A stretch of DNA of 64,000 nucleotides from Lutraria lutraria. Taxonomy: Eukaryota > Mollusca > Bivalvia > Venerida > Mactridae. Each line of letters starts with the position of its first letter. The first letter of the stretch is position 1. This document shows, one piece after another, positions 1-16,100 of this stretch. The notes beneath the pieces are model-generated. The model did not search any database and was not told the origin of the DNA. It saw only the letters and a list, made by a program, of their open reading frames with translations. The DNA lies in assembly GCA_964023205.1 (NCBI GenBank), contig OZ026845.1, forward strand, positions 7,264,001 to 7,328,000, given 5' to 3'. The position numbers were made by a program, and so were the translations under genes.

Positions 1-1107
1 GTATACACAGGTGCCCAATAACGATTGGAGAACTCATCGTTCGTGACAAGCTCTTCACCAATGAAGGTAACTTTTGTACACTTACAGGAAGTGGTTCAGA
101 TACTGACATTGGGACTTTTAGAAAGCCCTCAGCTTCTTTGATACAGTGAAAAATAAAAGTATCTTCTACATAAAAACTCATTGGTTTCATTGCACATTCT
201 ATAGTTTCTATCACAGGCGAGCGGCCGTTTACTTGTCCTAATACAAGCTGAGCATGTATGATACTATCACACTTCAAAACTGCATGTTTTTCTAAGATAT
301 TTAACTGACTGAGTTGTTCATAGTTGCAGACGTATCTGTTATTTTCAGAATCTTGTCTGACTATGATGACCGGAAAATCAAAAGCGCTGTGTGACTGTAA
401 CTGATTATCGAGTTGCATATCGCCGACACTGAACACAACACAGTTCCTGCTGTAATCTAACGGTTCCACAAGGTCACTGGCGGGGTAATGCGCGAAGAAT
501 AAATTATCCATGGTGAATCGAACGATTTCACTCCGTGTGTAGGGTGTGTTTTCATCTTGCACTATGAAGGATAATTTATACACTAAAACACCACATGAAA
601 CTTTCCATCTTGACTCCGCCTTTTTTTCCACCTCCTCCATGGCGTTAAGTGGATTTTCCTGTTCGAGAGAATGTTTCAATGTCTCAGCAATGGCAGCTTT
701 TGAATCCAGCTTTTCAATATTTCCACTTTCGATAACAACAGTTTTATCCTGTCCTTTAAGTCTACTTCTAATCTCTTTGGCAGATATATCGGCTTTTGTG
801 ATAGGTGATATTGTCACATGGGTTACCATAGCAACTTGTTGTACATGAACTTTGACATCAGCCATGTCAGGAATTGAAACAAAGTTGTCAGCGGCAATAT
901 GTAAATCTATGGCATTACTCCATTTTACTTTCGAAGAATCATCTTGGTATATATCACAGCTACATAAATGAAGCTTTGGAATGGAATGTTTGTCGTTTAC
1001 TTGAGGGAATGTTGAATTGAGATAAGGCGGAGTATAGTACATAGCTCCACCCACTGGAATAGTTGGGAGTAAACTAATAAGTTCAGTCTCTTCTTGTGTA
1101 GTGATAC
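1..1107 (-). CDS. VPS13B: VPS13B coding exon 47 (residues 3145-3513), cut by window edge
   Basis: Contains KVKWSNAIDLHI (human TEWSDAIDINS), a coiled-coil-prone charged stretch, GDMQLDNQLQSHSAFDFPVI (human GDLQLDNQLYNKSNFHFAVL) and FYVEDTFIFH (human LYVEDTFVYY). The exon runs off position 1, so its end and the remaining C-terminal exons lie outside. Confidence 0.95.
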
Positions 1108-4100
1108 CTGTCAAGAAAAACAAAGACAATGAAATTAGTAATTCATAAATAAACTGTAAGATTCCTAATACATTTATATTCCAAACTTAATAAACAAATT
1201 AAGATACTACTTTTTGTACATACAGGGTTCATTTATAACATAAGTGTTATACATTACATTCAATAAATATGTACAAGTGCAGTCAAACCTGTGAACAAAG
1301 GTCACCTATGGGAAATACATAATGTGACCTTTATTGACAGGTTGCCTTTAAAGGATGGTAATTGTGTTTTAAATAATCAATGACATTTAAAAAAAAAAGA
1401 ATGGCCTTTATTAACAAGGTGACCTTTATTTGGAGGTGGTCACTAACACAGGTTTGACTTTATATAAAAATGATTTGGAGCAAATTAGAATAACTGATTC
1501 AAAAACATAGGGTGAATAAAATGAAAGTACACAAAGTATGATGTAAAGTTTTTGTTTGTGATTTTTTACAATCACATTATTTTGTTCATATTCTTTCTTT
1601 CATGATAAGAATTCAACTGATCTAACATGTACCTACGCAACCAAGACACATCTTATTTCCTACCAAGAAGTATGCATCAAAGTATAGAATATCATATTAC
1701 CTACATTATATTGTTACAAAATTATGTATGTTCCTTAATAAAAATGTACTGGGTACTTGTTTTGTTTCATTTTAACTCTTCATACAAGAACAATACATAT
1801 AACATTCAAACAAAAAGCTAACACACTGACCTGACAATGAGAGGTTCATCAAAGTTTGTCCAATGTGTAATGGAATATTACATTGGTTATCTATATAGCA
1901 GACAGGAGATCTATCAACTTGTATTGTAAAATAAACAACCCCACTTTTCTCCACACCAGTTATACAAAATGCTTCATGCCTAAGAGACTTCTTTTTCCAT
2001 ACTCCAAGACTGGTCGTCATTCTACATCCAGCCTCATTAGCAACCAGCCTGATAGGAAATGACCAATCACATCCTCCAGTATCATTTTCATCAACTTGTG
2101 TACCTCCATTTTCCATTTCTTCATCAGAAGTCTTATCACAGGCTTTCAAAGACAGGTAGCATATAAAATCTGCATTGTGATCGATATTATATTTCTGATT
2201 AGAATCAGAGTTGTAGGCTAAAGTGTGAAATTTGATTGGTTGTAGGTCAGGTTCATCTCTATGGCAACCAGTATGTGAGTCGAGATCAAATCCATGTAGA
2301 GCAGGAAATTCAACCTATATGTATAATAAAATAACATTCAAACTACATTAAAAAGTAAACATAAACTATCAGAGAACAACAGAATTTTTGAGAATGACTT
2401 TAGCATTATTTAACTTTGATTGCATGATAATGGTATATACATACACACATAGATTCAAATGCTAGGCATAAACAATTAAACATAAATATTACAAAGAACA
2501 TGGCTTTTCATTTATTCATACTAATACATGCATACCTGTCTCCACAATAACTCACAAGCCCAAGTATCAGGGTTTGTAAATATCTATTTAGGCTAGAGAA
2601 CTTTCCCAAAAAATGTGTTTTCATCAGTAAATAGCTTATTTTCAACAGCCCACTTATAGTTTAGGCTTGTGCTCTTAAAGAATTAGTTTTGACTGATGTA
2701 CAAAGATACTCACATATCGAGGGCTCAGCGCAACACTGTCGTAAGTTGTTCTTATTTCAATATGAGTTACGACACTGTTGCGTTGAACCCTCGATATACT
2801 GTCAAACCTTGGAAAAACAAAACTGGTCTTAATTGACAGGTAGCCTTAATTCAGAGGTCGTATCATTCTAAATAATCAATTAAGTTTTCTCCCAAAGAAT
2901 GGCATTTATCCACAGGACTGCATGCCTTTGTTTTTAGGTAGTCAATTACACAGGTATGATTGTATATCACTCTACACAATATGTATACATTAAGATGAAT
3001 TACCTTTTTACTCCAGTTAGGTACAGATATAATTCCAGCTTTCAAGTTATATTTAGTGAGATTACTGATGTTATAACGTTCAGTTATTGTTATTACTCTC
3101 ATTTGATGTTTTACACAGGATCGTATAGTCAGATAAATAACCTGAAATAACAGAAGGGGCACATGTTTAGTGAAGTTCTCAACACTGGGTATTGAAATAC
3201 ATGTACATCGATTTTCTAGACATTTTATTGATAAGCCAGAGGCTTATCAGTGTTGACATTTTTGCATCACTACAAATCATCATAAATTAAATAACAGTTC
3301 ATCTTTTACATCCTTAATCCTTGGTTTTTCTTATAGTTTCTTTTTTTTCACACATGATGATAATAATATATAATCATATCCAAGCAAGAAGATATATGAG
3401 CTAAAAAATATACTATAACCTAATAAGTGATGGTTTGAGGTAAAATCTTGTCCTAAAACAATTTAATTATTAATTCTTATATTTATAAGGATTTGTACAA
3501 GGGCTTCTATAGTCGATAAATGAAACTAGCCTCTCAAATCCCACCTGGAACCAAATATCACCCCTGAGGAAGCTATCCAGCAAGCTAACAGGTTGGAATT
3601 TCTACCATTGAACCTGGTGTGTCAAAATACCCTACAGAATATTAGTAAATCTTTCAAGAATAAAGAAAATAACCAGGGAGGGTAATAATTTTAAGACACT
3701 CAATTATGTTAGCCAAGATTCTGTCAAATTAACTTGTTATAGCAATGACTACACTGCTTTCCAAGGGAGACAATTCTAATAGATTTGGATAATACTAAAC
3801 AATACTCACCTGAGAGTTCCCATCTACATCAGCAAATACAGGCATATTCATATAAGAATCTATGTATAATGTTTTCCCAATATCATTTCTATATCTCTGT
3901 GCATCCACTTCCTCATCAGACACTGGTATTGGTTCAGACATGTGTACAGTGTCCTCAAGTCTCACGCCAACATGGAAACTACTCTATATATCAATACAAA
4001 CAAGATATTCATCAATGTTATTTCTACAGTACATAAAATAGATAATTTTTCTTCTAATTATTGTCAAACCAGCGAGTGAAGCAACCTCAAAGATAAGGCC

Positions 4101-7100
4101 ACCCTGTGAAAGGTCAGTCCCTGAAAAACTGTCAGTGATTACTGATAGCAAACTGGCATAGAAACAAATGGTAAAATTTCTAGTTAAAGACACAAGATTT
4201 CTAGACAGAAAAAATACTTGAGTCCATTATTGAGTTTCTTCTCAATTTTATTTGTGAAACTAGGGCCTGACCTCTGAACAAATGTCATCTGTGATTAAAG
4301 GTCACATTAAGTCTTTCTAAAAGATAGTCTTCATTCACAGGGTTGACTGTATTTGAAAAATTATTTACATAATTAAGTCAAATAGACAGAAAGAAATCTT
4401 GATGTAGGTTTCCTAGTTCTGATGAAGGGCATGGAATTCTTTAAACCATTCACACACTCGCAGGGTTTATTTCAATATACATTGCCCTGTGGATTTGTTA
4501 CAGTTACAGTGGGTAAACATCATTTTTCGAAGATATTTCAGTAATACATGTAAACACAGCTGGTTCACTTAGCCAGTTTTCATGGACTATTCTAACCAGT
4601 ACTAACTCACCCTTCCACAAAAAGCAGTCAACTTCTCAACTTATGTAGGAAATTGAAATTTCAGTCAAATTTTTATAAAAGGGTATACATTTTTGTACCT
4701 GCCACAACCTAGATTCAAATCCAGATTGCCAGGTTACATGTACAGCGCACTAACCACTGGACCACTTTGGGTTGCCCAGTGGAAGACAACTGAGTGACAC
4801 TTTGTTTTCAGTACAGGCATTTAAAGTTGAATAAAAAAATTAAAAAGCAAACCTCTAATTTTGGAGGACATATAGTATGCCCTTTATTCAAATCAAAAGA
4901 CACATCCTCAGTACCCATGAAGACAAGGTCAAGGTTACAGCAGTTGTTAATCAAATAAGATGGCGATATGTTGACAAGAACTGTTTGATATCCAGGCCAT
5001 AGTTCGGATAAGCTTATATTTAGATCAATGGTCGGTTGATTTATAATTCCTACATCCGGTATTGTAATATTCTGTATGTCTGGTTTCGGTGCATCTTGTC
5101 TGTAAATGACATATACAATGAAATGAGAGATTAATAGATCATATTTACTGAGAGTGTTATGCTAATAAACACTGGAGACTTTGAAAAAAGGAATTCCTTT
5201 ATAAACTGGAAAACTTGCACCCTTGCATTCACAAAGTTTTTAAAAACCTTATTCAAAGCAGTACAGAAATTTGCCATGTATTCACTATTTTGAAATATCT
5301 CGGCAAAATAAGTAATACAGTTAATGCCTAACACTAATTGATTGGCAAAGTTCTTTGATACTTACTCAAGTTTCACAGTCTGTGAGTACGGCCATTCAAA
5401 CCAGGCTTCCTTCTTCCAGTAATTGTTGAGGTTGTCAGAGTTGACATCTTCTATAGGAGATCTCTGTAACTGATCTATAAGTCCTGTAGATAGTGTCACA
5501 CTAGTGTTAGATCTACCAGAGTCAGCACTGGAAAAATATTATGGAATCAAGATAAATTACATATAATATGTGCAAGTTTATATCAAAAGCATCTATCTGC
5601 ATTTGGAAAAGCCATAATTTTGCCTGAACCATACAAGCAGAAAAAAGGGTCACTTCATAATTTTTTAGAGTACTCACTGCAATCTCACCAAAAAAAAACA
5701 ACTTTATTCCGGGAAATCAGTTATACAGTAATTGTAACCTCATGATATCAATGATTTTATTTCATTTCCCCCTTAAATATTATGTTATTTCTATTAAAAT
5801 ATGTTGATACTAAAATAACAAAGATAAACAGAACATAAATTCTTTCCTTTTTTTGTGGTTTTGTTTTACAATATACCATATTTACCTGAACTGGAATGTA
5901 ACTGACTGATGTATATCACCACCTGGACATTTTAATTGCAGATCTCTACCCCTCCCTGGGGCTTCTAATCTCTCCTGTATGTTGAGTTTAATTGTATCTA
6001 TGTTTACATATAAATGTTGTGGTAGATGGCTCCTCAATGTGTACAATGGACACATAACAATCTGTAGAACAAAACAGACAAATTATGTTTGCACTATGAA
6101 ACAATCAAACCACAGACATCTTCCTCTACGTTTTATAGCAAATAGCATTGGATGTGGGTGCAACGTTAAACACCAGTGAAAAAAAAGACACAGACGGAAG
6201 TAAATGACCGTTGATAATAAAAACAAGTGATCAGAATTATCCATAACTGTTACATCTCAGTCAAAACTAAGCATCTGCCTAAAATAAAAAAAATTGTCAC
6301 TAAATGTGACCTACTTCAATCGATTTAGTATATGAAATAACTCTATATTAATATCAAACCATTTTCATCCCGAAACTCTGCAAAGTAGATTGTTCTGCAG
6401 TCTATACTTATGGAATTTAAGTTATTTACTTAATATATTGCTGTATACATTGACTACTGACTTCACGCATTGAAAAGTAAAACCTACGAGGAAATATGCA
6501 TTGCATACAAAAAAAATATCAGGAGCACTGACTTTGAACACCGAACTGACAAATTTGAAGACTGCTCAATACACAAATGTATTTAAAATTAAACTTACAT
6601 AAATACAAGGGCAGGAATCTATCATTCTCAGAATGATCTGACACCAAATATGGAATGTTTTAGTTCCTTCAGATATCTGAAAAGGAAATGAATCAAATAT
6701 GTGTTAAAAATTTATTATGAACTGTTTCAACAATTTTTGATAAATTCAAAAAAATATAATTTGCAATTTTACTCAATATGACTTCTCTGGAATAGAATTC
6801 ATAAAAGCTGAAAATAATCTTACATAATTTTTTTTATTATGTGACAATCAAAAACCATGCTTTATTCAAAGTTGATCATTTTATTAAGTGTTCATATAAT
6901 ATGAATCTAAAACAGAGATATGTCAAGAAATGGGTTACCTACATGAAATGTAACTTTGATCAACTAGTTACACTAAAGCCTTAAAAAACGACAACCGTAA
7001 AATTCTCTTCCAACAGAAATAGCATAAGCAGCAATAAATTGAATGGGGTGCACAATTAAAAATTTGAATAGTATAGGTACTGATCATCCTTTTTTACCTT

Positions 7101-10100
7101 CACTAGATTACTCTCACTTGAGTTCCCTACAACATCACCTAAATGTACTTCTTGGGACCATGCATGGTCTGCTCCCCATGGACGGAACTTGATACCTTGT
7201 ATAGCGCCTGGTTCTAATACATAGGTAGGTATAACATGGTCTGGTGCAGCTTTAGCTTGATGGTCAATGTCTGAACTAACAACTTTCACTTCCATAGGCA
7301 TAGATAAACGATTTGAGACTGTTAGCAAACCTGATATTATCACCTGAAATAATAATGTTGTTGTTGTTGTAGTCTGTGGAGTGTGCTGTGTACATGACAG
7401 TGAAGCAACCAGAGTACATGTATTTTAAAGAAACTTATAGTCAGATTGGTTTTTTTATTATGAATGAACAGAATAACTTAATAATATCGTATTTAAATTT
7501 TGCACTTACCAAAATGTGTGCATTAATTGGATTTAAAATCTTTAAAAGAAATCCTTTGTGTGCAGTGGGTTTTTAATACTGGAACAAAAAGGATGAAAAT
7601 CTTTTGAGCATTGGGATTTACATCTTTAACAGATAAAGAATACTTTTATGAACATATCATACACATGTTTAATTTATTATTGATATACACATTACACATG
7701 TGCATCAAGTTATGGACAAAAAAGACACTGCATTCCATGAACACATGTGATACATGTATGCCTCGAGTGGCGGTTTGAACTGACCTTGACAAACAGAGAG
7801 ACAAAGCAATCACTATACGCCCCAAATCATTTGATGCTGAGGGCATAAAAAGAAATTCCACTAAATATTGAATATACCTGATTTTGTACATTAGACAATC
7901 TTTTTATTGTTACAATCAAGGTGTAAGGATTGTCTGAGGATGAAACTTTCCTGACATTTGTTCCTGGTTGATTTATATCTACAGCATCACACCATTTCCA
8001 TACAGCTCCATCCAGACATATGTGTAACTCCTATAGAATATAACAACAAAATCTCATAATGGAATAATATGGAAAGGACATCAAAGCCTGATTTTTTTTT
8101 TGATTGATGAAATCTAAGAAATTAAAAGTTCCATTTTAGGATGCCACAATATACACAGACAGGTAAAATCAATTACAATTGAGTGTGGAGTACAATAAAT
8201 CAGTTTATCATTAGCACTAACATTTATACAACAATTTATCAAATCAATAAATCATTCTGTGATATATGTCAACTATATCAATGAATTCATGAGTTCATTC
8301 AAGAAATACAAGAACATATGCATAGAACAAACAATCTACTTCAAACAGTCAAATTCTTTACCATTATTTTAGAATAAACCAATTGATAACAACACAATAA
8401 CTAAATTATCTTCAATATTTTATAAGAGAGAAGATCAAAAGTCATAAAGCCACATGAAAACTCAGTAATGCCACAACCTTCTGTTCCGTTCGATAAGACA
8501 CACCCACATGCATTCAATTTGGTGGTTATTTTAATACTTAGTCAAACAGTTGTGATATCACAGGTAGTACAAAGTAGGCATGGCTTATCAGTATGTACAT
8601 CATAGTAACGGTATATCTGATGGAGAATTAAATACACAAAACCAATTTAGACAATAACAAGTACCTGTTTCATCATATGAGATCTCCAGCCATACTGATG
8701 CATCTCTCGTGGTTGTAAGACGAGATTCTCATCAGTTCCCACCTGACCAAACCTGACAGGAACTTGAGTATTGTTACATATAGCATAGTGTCCAAATATC
8801 ACTTCATCTTGCTCATTAGCATCATCTGTAATATTTCAACAAGTAAAATAAAAATCAAACACAGTACAACCTCTCCACAGCGGCCCTCTACTGAGAAACA
8901 ACCTCCCTTCAACAACAGCACGATTTGTTTGGTACTGCATTATTTGACTATTAATTTAACCTCTCTAGGGCAATTACCTCTAAACAACAACATAATTTTG
9001 TGTGTCAAAGTTCGAAATTGTTTGTCAGACCAGGCTAATTTCCTTCAATCAAAAATAAATTTGATGCAAAAGTTCGATAATCGAAAGTTCAAAACCATGA
9101 AAAATGCAAAAGTCAGTAATGACTTTGAAATCCTCAGATATGTTTTTACACTATATAATAAGATAGGAACGTTTGAAATGACTGTATGCAGTTCAGCTGG
9201 TTTGTCTGATAAAACAAGTGACCTTAACACAATAACACTTAGTCTTATAATTACAGTAATTTACCTTTAAATATCTGTGACCAGGCATCTACGGAGCTTG
9301 CTAGATTGTGTACAATACCTTTACCAACCCGTACAGTGACCGGATCACATGTGATATCAACATCTAACATATGTGCACAATTCTACAACAAAATAAATTA
9401 TTCTTAATGAAACAATGATAAGGTGTTTGTAGTGTTACCTTAGAAAATGAAGGAATGAGTATCCAAGAAGTGACAGAAAATTTGAAATTATTCATGAAGA
9501 TACATAGCACTATTTAACACTATCTAAGATATTCTAGTGGAAGATTACTTTAAACTGTTATGGGAAAGATTCGCAGCATGGACTTAAATCAGTAAAACTA
9601 GAAAACATAGTCATATTTAATTTCTTGACCCGCAAAATTAATGTTAGGTCGCAAAACTTTTCGTTTCTATTCTTTTTCTAAATATACTTTTCATTCCTAA
9701 GAAGTAGGATTAATCCCAAAATACTTTCATACTTTGCATTTAGCAGTTTGAAACCTCAGGGTTAGCATAAAAAAATATGCTTGTTTATGTAACTGTTACA
9801 TGAATATGTTTCCTCTGGCCTAACTCCTACCATGTAACATTGATAACTCGAGCTTTGTCATAGAAGAGACTAATACCCCCGCCACCGCTTTGACCCTAAG
9901 AATGCGATAGTACACTATAAGGCTAAGTTCATGAGTACATAACTCTGGGATGTGTGGATCTCTAAGCATGGAAATTGTGTCTTGCATATCTACACTTCAT
10001 GGTGATGACATATTTCTATTTTCATTGCAATCACTTTAGGAATGTGGACGTAGTTTGCTCCACATACTTGTGATACTTTACATCAATGTAAGGATGGACC

Positions 10101-13100
10101 AACCGACTGCCCGACTGACCAACAGGGTGACTCCAATATACCCCTCTCAAACTTTGTTTGTGGGGGTATAAATATATGAAACAAGTTTCACCTGATTTAT
10201 TTGATTCTGGTGAGACAGGTGACTGGTCCCACATATGTTGAAAGCAGAGATTACTCTCTCCATGGTTAAAGTTTTATATTCTAACAGATCTAAAGCCAGC
10301 TGGGATGAAAACTGAAATAAAATGCATCAATATAGAACATAATCGTACCATGGTGGCAGCCTTACTAATAATGCTTGTATTGATATTTCTTTTTTTTTTA
10401 AATTCAGTATGCCTTGATTTTAGCTTATTAAATTAAATATAAATCATTTATGTAATACATGTACATTGAATAAACAATGATTCAGTCAGCAATTCGTATA
10501 CCATAAAAACCAAAAAGTCAACATTACTAAATTTAAAAGTTCCGAAGGTATACAAACAACATTACCTGTATCTGACTTGTTCCCTGTTGATTTTGCAAGT
10601 AGGAACCAGCAATCAGAATATTATCCAATGAAATCACTGCAAACTCTCCAGTGGGTTGATAACTGGTACTCATAAAAAATGGGTTTAACTTTGATGGTGT
10701 TTCTGAAAATGAACAGCACAATTATCTTACCAAACATTTGAGACAATAATAAAGTGAATGGCACTTATTGTATCTAATATTATGATCCATTTATCATCAA
10801 AGGAAGTACTCATAAGCATATACTCTAACTGTCAAGCCTATGCTAGCAGCCGCCTCCATTTCAGAGCCGCCGCCCCAGAGAGAGGGTAGAGAAGATGCAT
10901 GAGAACCAGGCATTTAAATCACTACTCTTAATATAAATATTTCTTCCCGTTTTTTTTATCTTGCCCAGTGTAAAGCACTGACACACATTTCATCCGTTTC
11001 TTGGAATTTTCTAAACACAACACTTGACTCATTTGTAGGAATGGGGACTCTAATTGAGTCCCAGTAATATTTGAAGGCTGAGCCAAGATTCTAATCTACA
11101 ACCCTTCATTCAGTAGTCCAGCATTTTACCACAGAACCACCGATCCACTTCAGTTCTAGTTGATACATTAAGTCTGTAATTTTGTGATCTTACCTTTACC
11201 AAGACAATGCACATGATTGCTTAGATGGAATTGTGCTGATTCTACAGTGAGACCGACTTGTACAGAAGGAATCAAACTTGGTATGAAACAAGAATCTACA
11301 TTCAATGAAGCCGCAAGTGTGGCAGGTAATACTGTAACACACCTGAATAATAAAACATTATCTACACTCAATAAAGGTCATAAGTGTACATCTATCTATC
11401 TAAGTCACTCTGACAATGTAAATAAGAGATTGTTTTCTCTTTTTGAGTCATACTTTGCCATGTAATGTGATGATATGTACAAACTTTATACATTTATTTA
11501 TTATCTACTTCTGTTTACATTTTTGTATAATTTTTTTATTCATTTACAGTAGAACCTCTCCAGAGCGACCCTCTGTTGAGCAACTATCCATTTCAACAAC
11601 AGCATGATTTTTTTCCGACTGCACAATTCAATTCAACTGTTAATTTAACCTCTCTATAGCAACAACCTCTCAAAAACAACATAATTTTGCTCCTTCCAAA
11701 TGGTGTTGCTTTGGAATGGTTGCACTGTACTTTCAAAACCAGACTGTTCAAAGTAATGTTATTAATATTTAATAACACAAAAAATAAATTCTGACCGGTC
11801 ACAAACTCCCAGACTGACTGAATTCATTAAATCATTGTAAACATAGATAGATCAACATATACGGAGGAAAAATATCTTACCCATTTTCATTTCTTATGAA
11901 AACTCTCCAAATTTGTGCAGCAACCAAATTTCTTGCATCATATTCTCTGATTTCAGGGAGTATGACCTCTGTGGCTTCACTTTCAAGAAGGTCAAAGTCT
12001 ACATAATCAATGAATTGTTGTATCAGGGCCTCCCAGTATTGTAGAACACAATCAACCTGGAACAATGTGAGAGATGTACGAAAACACTTAAATACATTAG
12101 AAAATGAAAAACTTGCCCATTTAACAAGATGTGTTTTTAAAACACAATGCCCACTTCAGGGTGACTTTGGCCTTTGTTCTACTGACCTGAAAATTCACAG
12201 GTCCACAGAGATTGGCATTAGGCACCAATATTAAGATGAAGTTTGATGATTGTAGGCGGAAGCCTTTTGATTTTATAGGAAAGGTTAAAGTTTGGTAAAA
12301 AAAAACAGTGTTTAAACTGTTTCATAATAAACTGAACACCTCTTGTATAGTAAAATGTGACTCAATAAAGATCAAGTGACCATTACTTTAAGTGATTAGT
12401 CTTAGAAGACCATCTTACCTTGTTCCCATATCTATTCTGTATCTCTGACACAAAGAATGGTACTGGTGTTGATAGAATCCTGGAGATAACTCTTGGTTCA
12501 CTATAACTCCAAGTCATACAAGAGTTATCTTCCATGTCTTTGTTACAAAACACTATTTCTCCTGGTCCAGGGACTATTTCATTACCACCTAAAATAAAAT
12601 GAAATAAACATAAAAATTAAAAGATCTACAAAATGTACACAGCCAGACCATCTAAGGATATGTTGTTTTCTTCAAATTGGTAGAAAAAGTGCCGTATGCG
12701 GTGCTAACGCTCCTCTGTTCACTGTCTCAGTGAGATCTGTCCACCTGTTGTTCACAAACTATTTACTTTTTGTTCTAATTTTAATTGATTGACAAAAGGT
12801 AGCATTAGGTTCTCAAGTAGAAGGCAATAATGCTGGGCACCATGTCTTCTGGAGAACACTAATTATTTTGCTCCTACCTGTATCCATGATATATTTAAAT
12901 TCATGTGATCTCAGGTCATCTCTACTAACTCCAGCCACAAACTCTCTATGTAGTGGTTTGTCTAGTTGTAAATTAGTTTGTTTCTCTTGTATGTTCTTAG
13001 GAGGCTTTGTGGGTGAAAATTCCTGTAAAATATAAATGTTGTGAACACATAATAATAATATGTATACCAGTATTTAATTATATGCTTAATAGTACAATAA

Positions 13101-16100
13101 TATACTACTCAAGGATTTCTTACTCACAGTTCAAACAGTCTGTACATTCAAATAATAATAAAAAATTATATAACATGTTTGTTTGTTTGTTTGAGTTTTA
13201 CGCCCCTTTTCAACAGTCAGAGTCAAATGAGGCGGACAGTTTGCTTAATCATGGACGGTCCCTGCAAAGAACCAGTACTTGACTCCCATCCTCCCTAAGC
13301 AACTGCCTACTTTCTCACATAAAGAGACATGGTCGGTAGACGGGCTTGAACTCATGACCTTCTGTCAGTGAGAGGTTACAGTGATTTGAAATCAGCGACC
13401 TTAATCACTTGACCATTGAAGCAGGTCAAAATATATAACATACAGATATGCTTCAATGGACATAATGTAATCATTTATTTAATTTAGATGTTGTACTTTC
13501 TTTAAAAAAAGTATAAAAATTATGACAAGCCAGTTTTAAACATTGGTGACCAAGAACCATTAATTAACAGAGAGACAAAATCAATTTTTACACAAAAAGA
13601 ACATCTGTTTTAGAAATTTACATTCATATTACCTTTATAAACTGTTGAACATGATCTGCTAATGTCATTAAACACAATGCATGTTCTTGTCCAAAATGCG
13701 TTGTTACCAAACCAGTTGCTATGGTAACGACAGTCTGGGAGAGGTCTGTTACACCCTCATGGAATATCCGACTATATGTTCCATCAACTTTCACTGAACA
13801 TGGACCTAACATATTTAGCTGTCTCTTTTCAAATCCAGTCTTGACAAGGAAATCCCTCATGTATGCATTCAATAACACACTATTTAACTCATCTATAATA
13901 TAAAAATATTTAGTTTAATCAGTTAAGGACTACACAGACCCTAATACAAGCATAAACTCTAGTTTATTTTCATTGAATATGTAGAATGAATCATTTATAT
14001 ATCATTCACCGCTATTGTTCCACTGACTTGTATAAACGGAAAGGTTGATAAACGGAAAGGTTGTCTCCACGCGGTAGCCTGCCTTAAATAGCAGACGATG
14101 AGGATTATGAATATGCACTTCCGCTGCAGACGACGAGGATTACGAATGCCAGCCTAGTAACACTTCTGCTGGCAACCAAACAAGGATCGCCGAATAAATG
14201 CAATTGATTTCTTATAAAACAATTGGCTTTATTTTCATTGAATATGTAGAATGAATCATTTATAAATCATTCACCGCAAGCTTTTTCTAAATTGTGTTGA
14301 TTTAGTATAATTATGTAAGCATGAAATGAATCAAAGCATGAAAGTACTCCTTATCTGGTTATAGGCCTTTTTTATTCCAATATTAAAATCGAAAATGTTA
14401 ATTAAGTCATCGTATTCTTAAATATCTGCAGATAGAATTCCTCAATTTGGTGTTTCACAATGTAAATTTCCCCTATCAAAGGGACCAGATAATTATCTGT
14501 GCCCAGAAAACCATACAAAAAAAAGGCTGGGCTAATAAACATACCACAAGAAATCATGATGAAAAAAGTGTAGGATAATAGAAACATTGCTCTTACTATC
14601 AGAATGGTGGAATTCAAGATGGCTTCTAAAGTTACTAAATGATGATAATAATTCTGGATTCTCATCACAAGGCTTGGTTTCCATGGCAACAACAATCTGT
14701 TCAGTAAGTAAATCAATACTGCTGATGCTACCAAAAAAGGCTGAAATAAAAAATTAAGTCAATTAAATAACTACTAAGGTCAGAGATAAAAAAATTGTTG
14801 GTATGCTCATTTCAGAGCCTCCCAAGAGAAAAGTGAAAGAAGAAACAGGATCACTGGGTATTTTTATCCATACTCTCATTTTGATTAGTTTTTTCCTTTT
14901 TTCCAAGGTGTGAAGCATCAGTACACATCTTATCCTTTTTCCTGTGATTTTCTTAAACACAATAGTGAATGAGCTCGGTAGCTGGGATGGGGACACTGAA
15001 AAAGCATTTATGAAATATTGGAAGGCCGAGTCGAGATTCAAACCCACAACCTTCAGATTGGTAGTCTAACTCATAACCACAATCCCTAGCAATACAAAAC
15101 ATGATATAAGACAGTACTTACAATACATGCCTCCGGTAGTTTTATCACTTGATTTGTTAGAATTTCTTTTACTTTCGCCCATTGTTTGTACATTTGATGG
15201 AAAAAGCTGTGAATAATATGTCTGTGCTTGTTGTATCTTGGTGAAAGAAATGTTGGTTTTTAATGGTCGCTCCAGCTTAACATTTATCTTCGCTGGAAAA
15301 TAAATAAATATAATTTCATCAAAATATTTAAAAGGCAACACACACATTACAAAGAAATAAAATAGAAAATAACAGAGACATAGACAATACGTTTTTCAGT
15401 GGGTTTAACCCCATTTTTCAACAATTTCTCATTTATATACAGCAGCAGGTTCACCTGATCAGTTTTCCTGGACTGTATTCTAACCAGTACTTACTTACCC
15501 TTACACATGGAGCTTGCAACTTTTCAACATATTATATAATTATGTTTTGTTGTTCGAGTTTTACGCCCCTTTTCAACAATCACATGAGGCGGAAAGTTCT
15601 AACCTAACCATTGTTCCTCGGAAGAACTAGTACTACTTCCATCCTCCATAAGCAACTGCCTACCTTCTCAAATAAAGAGACATGGTCGGTAGCTGAGCTC
15701 AATCCAACAACCCTCTATCAGTGAGAGGTTACAATGATTTGAAGTCAGCCACCTTAACTCGAGTGGTCGAGTGGGTCTTATACAGTACATAGATAATGAT
15801 GTAAATATCTTACCAGGTTTTGTAAGAAAGTTGCTAACAGTGAGTGTATATAAACTTGCAGGAATACCAGTAGATTGATGAGGTTGTCCTGGACGTGTTT
15901 CTAACCAATATTCAGAGAAATCTGAACAATCTGGTAATAGTTTCATATCAGACACTGAAATATTAAATATGGAACAATAAAAAAGTAATTTATCAAGTTT
16001 ATAAGTGGAGTCAAGGAGGAGAATACTGTCCTGACCGTTCTTTGGCTTTGAAAGACTAAGATTTAGATTAATAAATTTTGCCTCATATATGCATGTTCTA

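Noticed and set aside
2315..3809. A VAB repeat missing between coding exons 44 and 46
   Set aside because: First reading suggested loss of the fifth VAB repeat; the exon was then found at 3004-3141 with matching phases.
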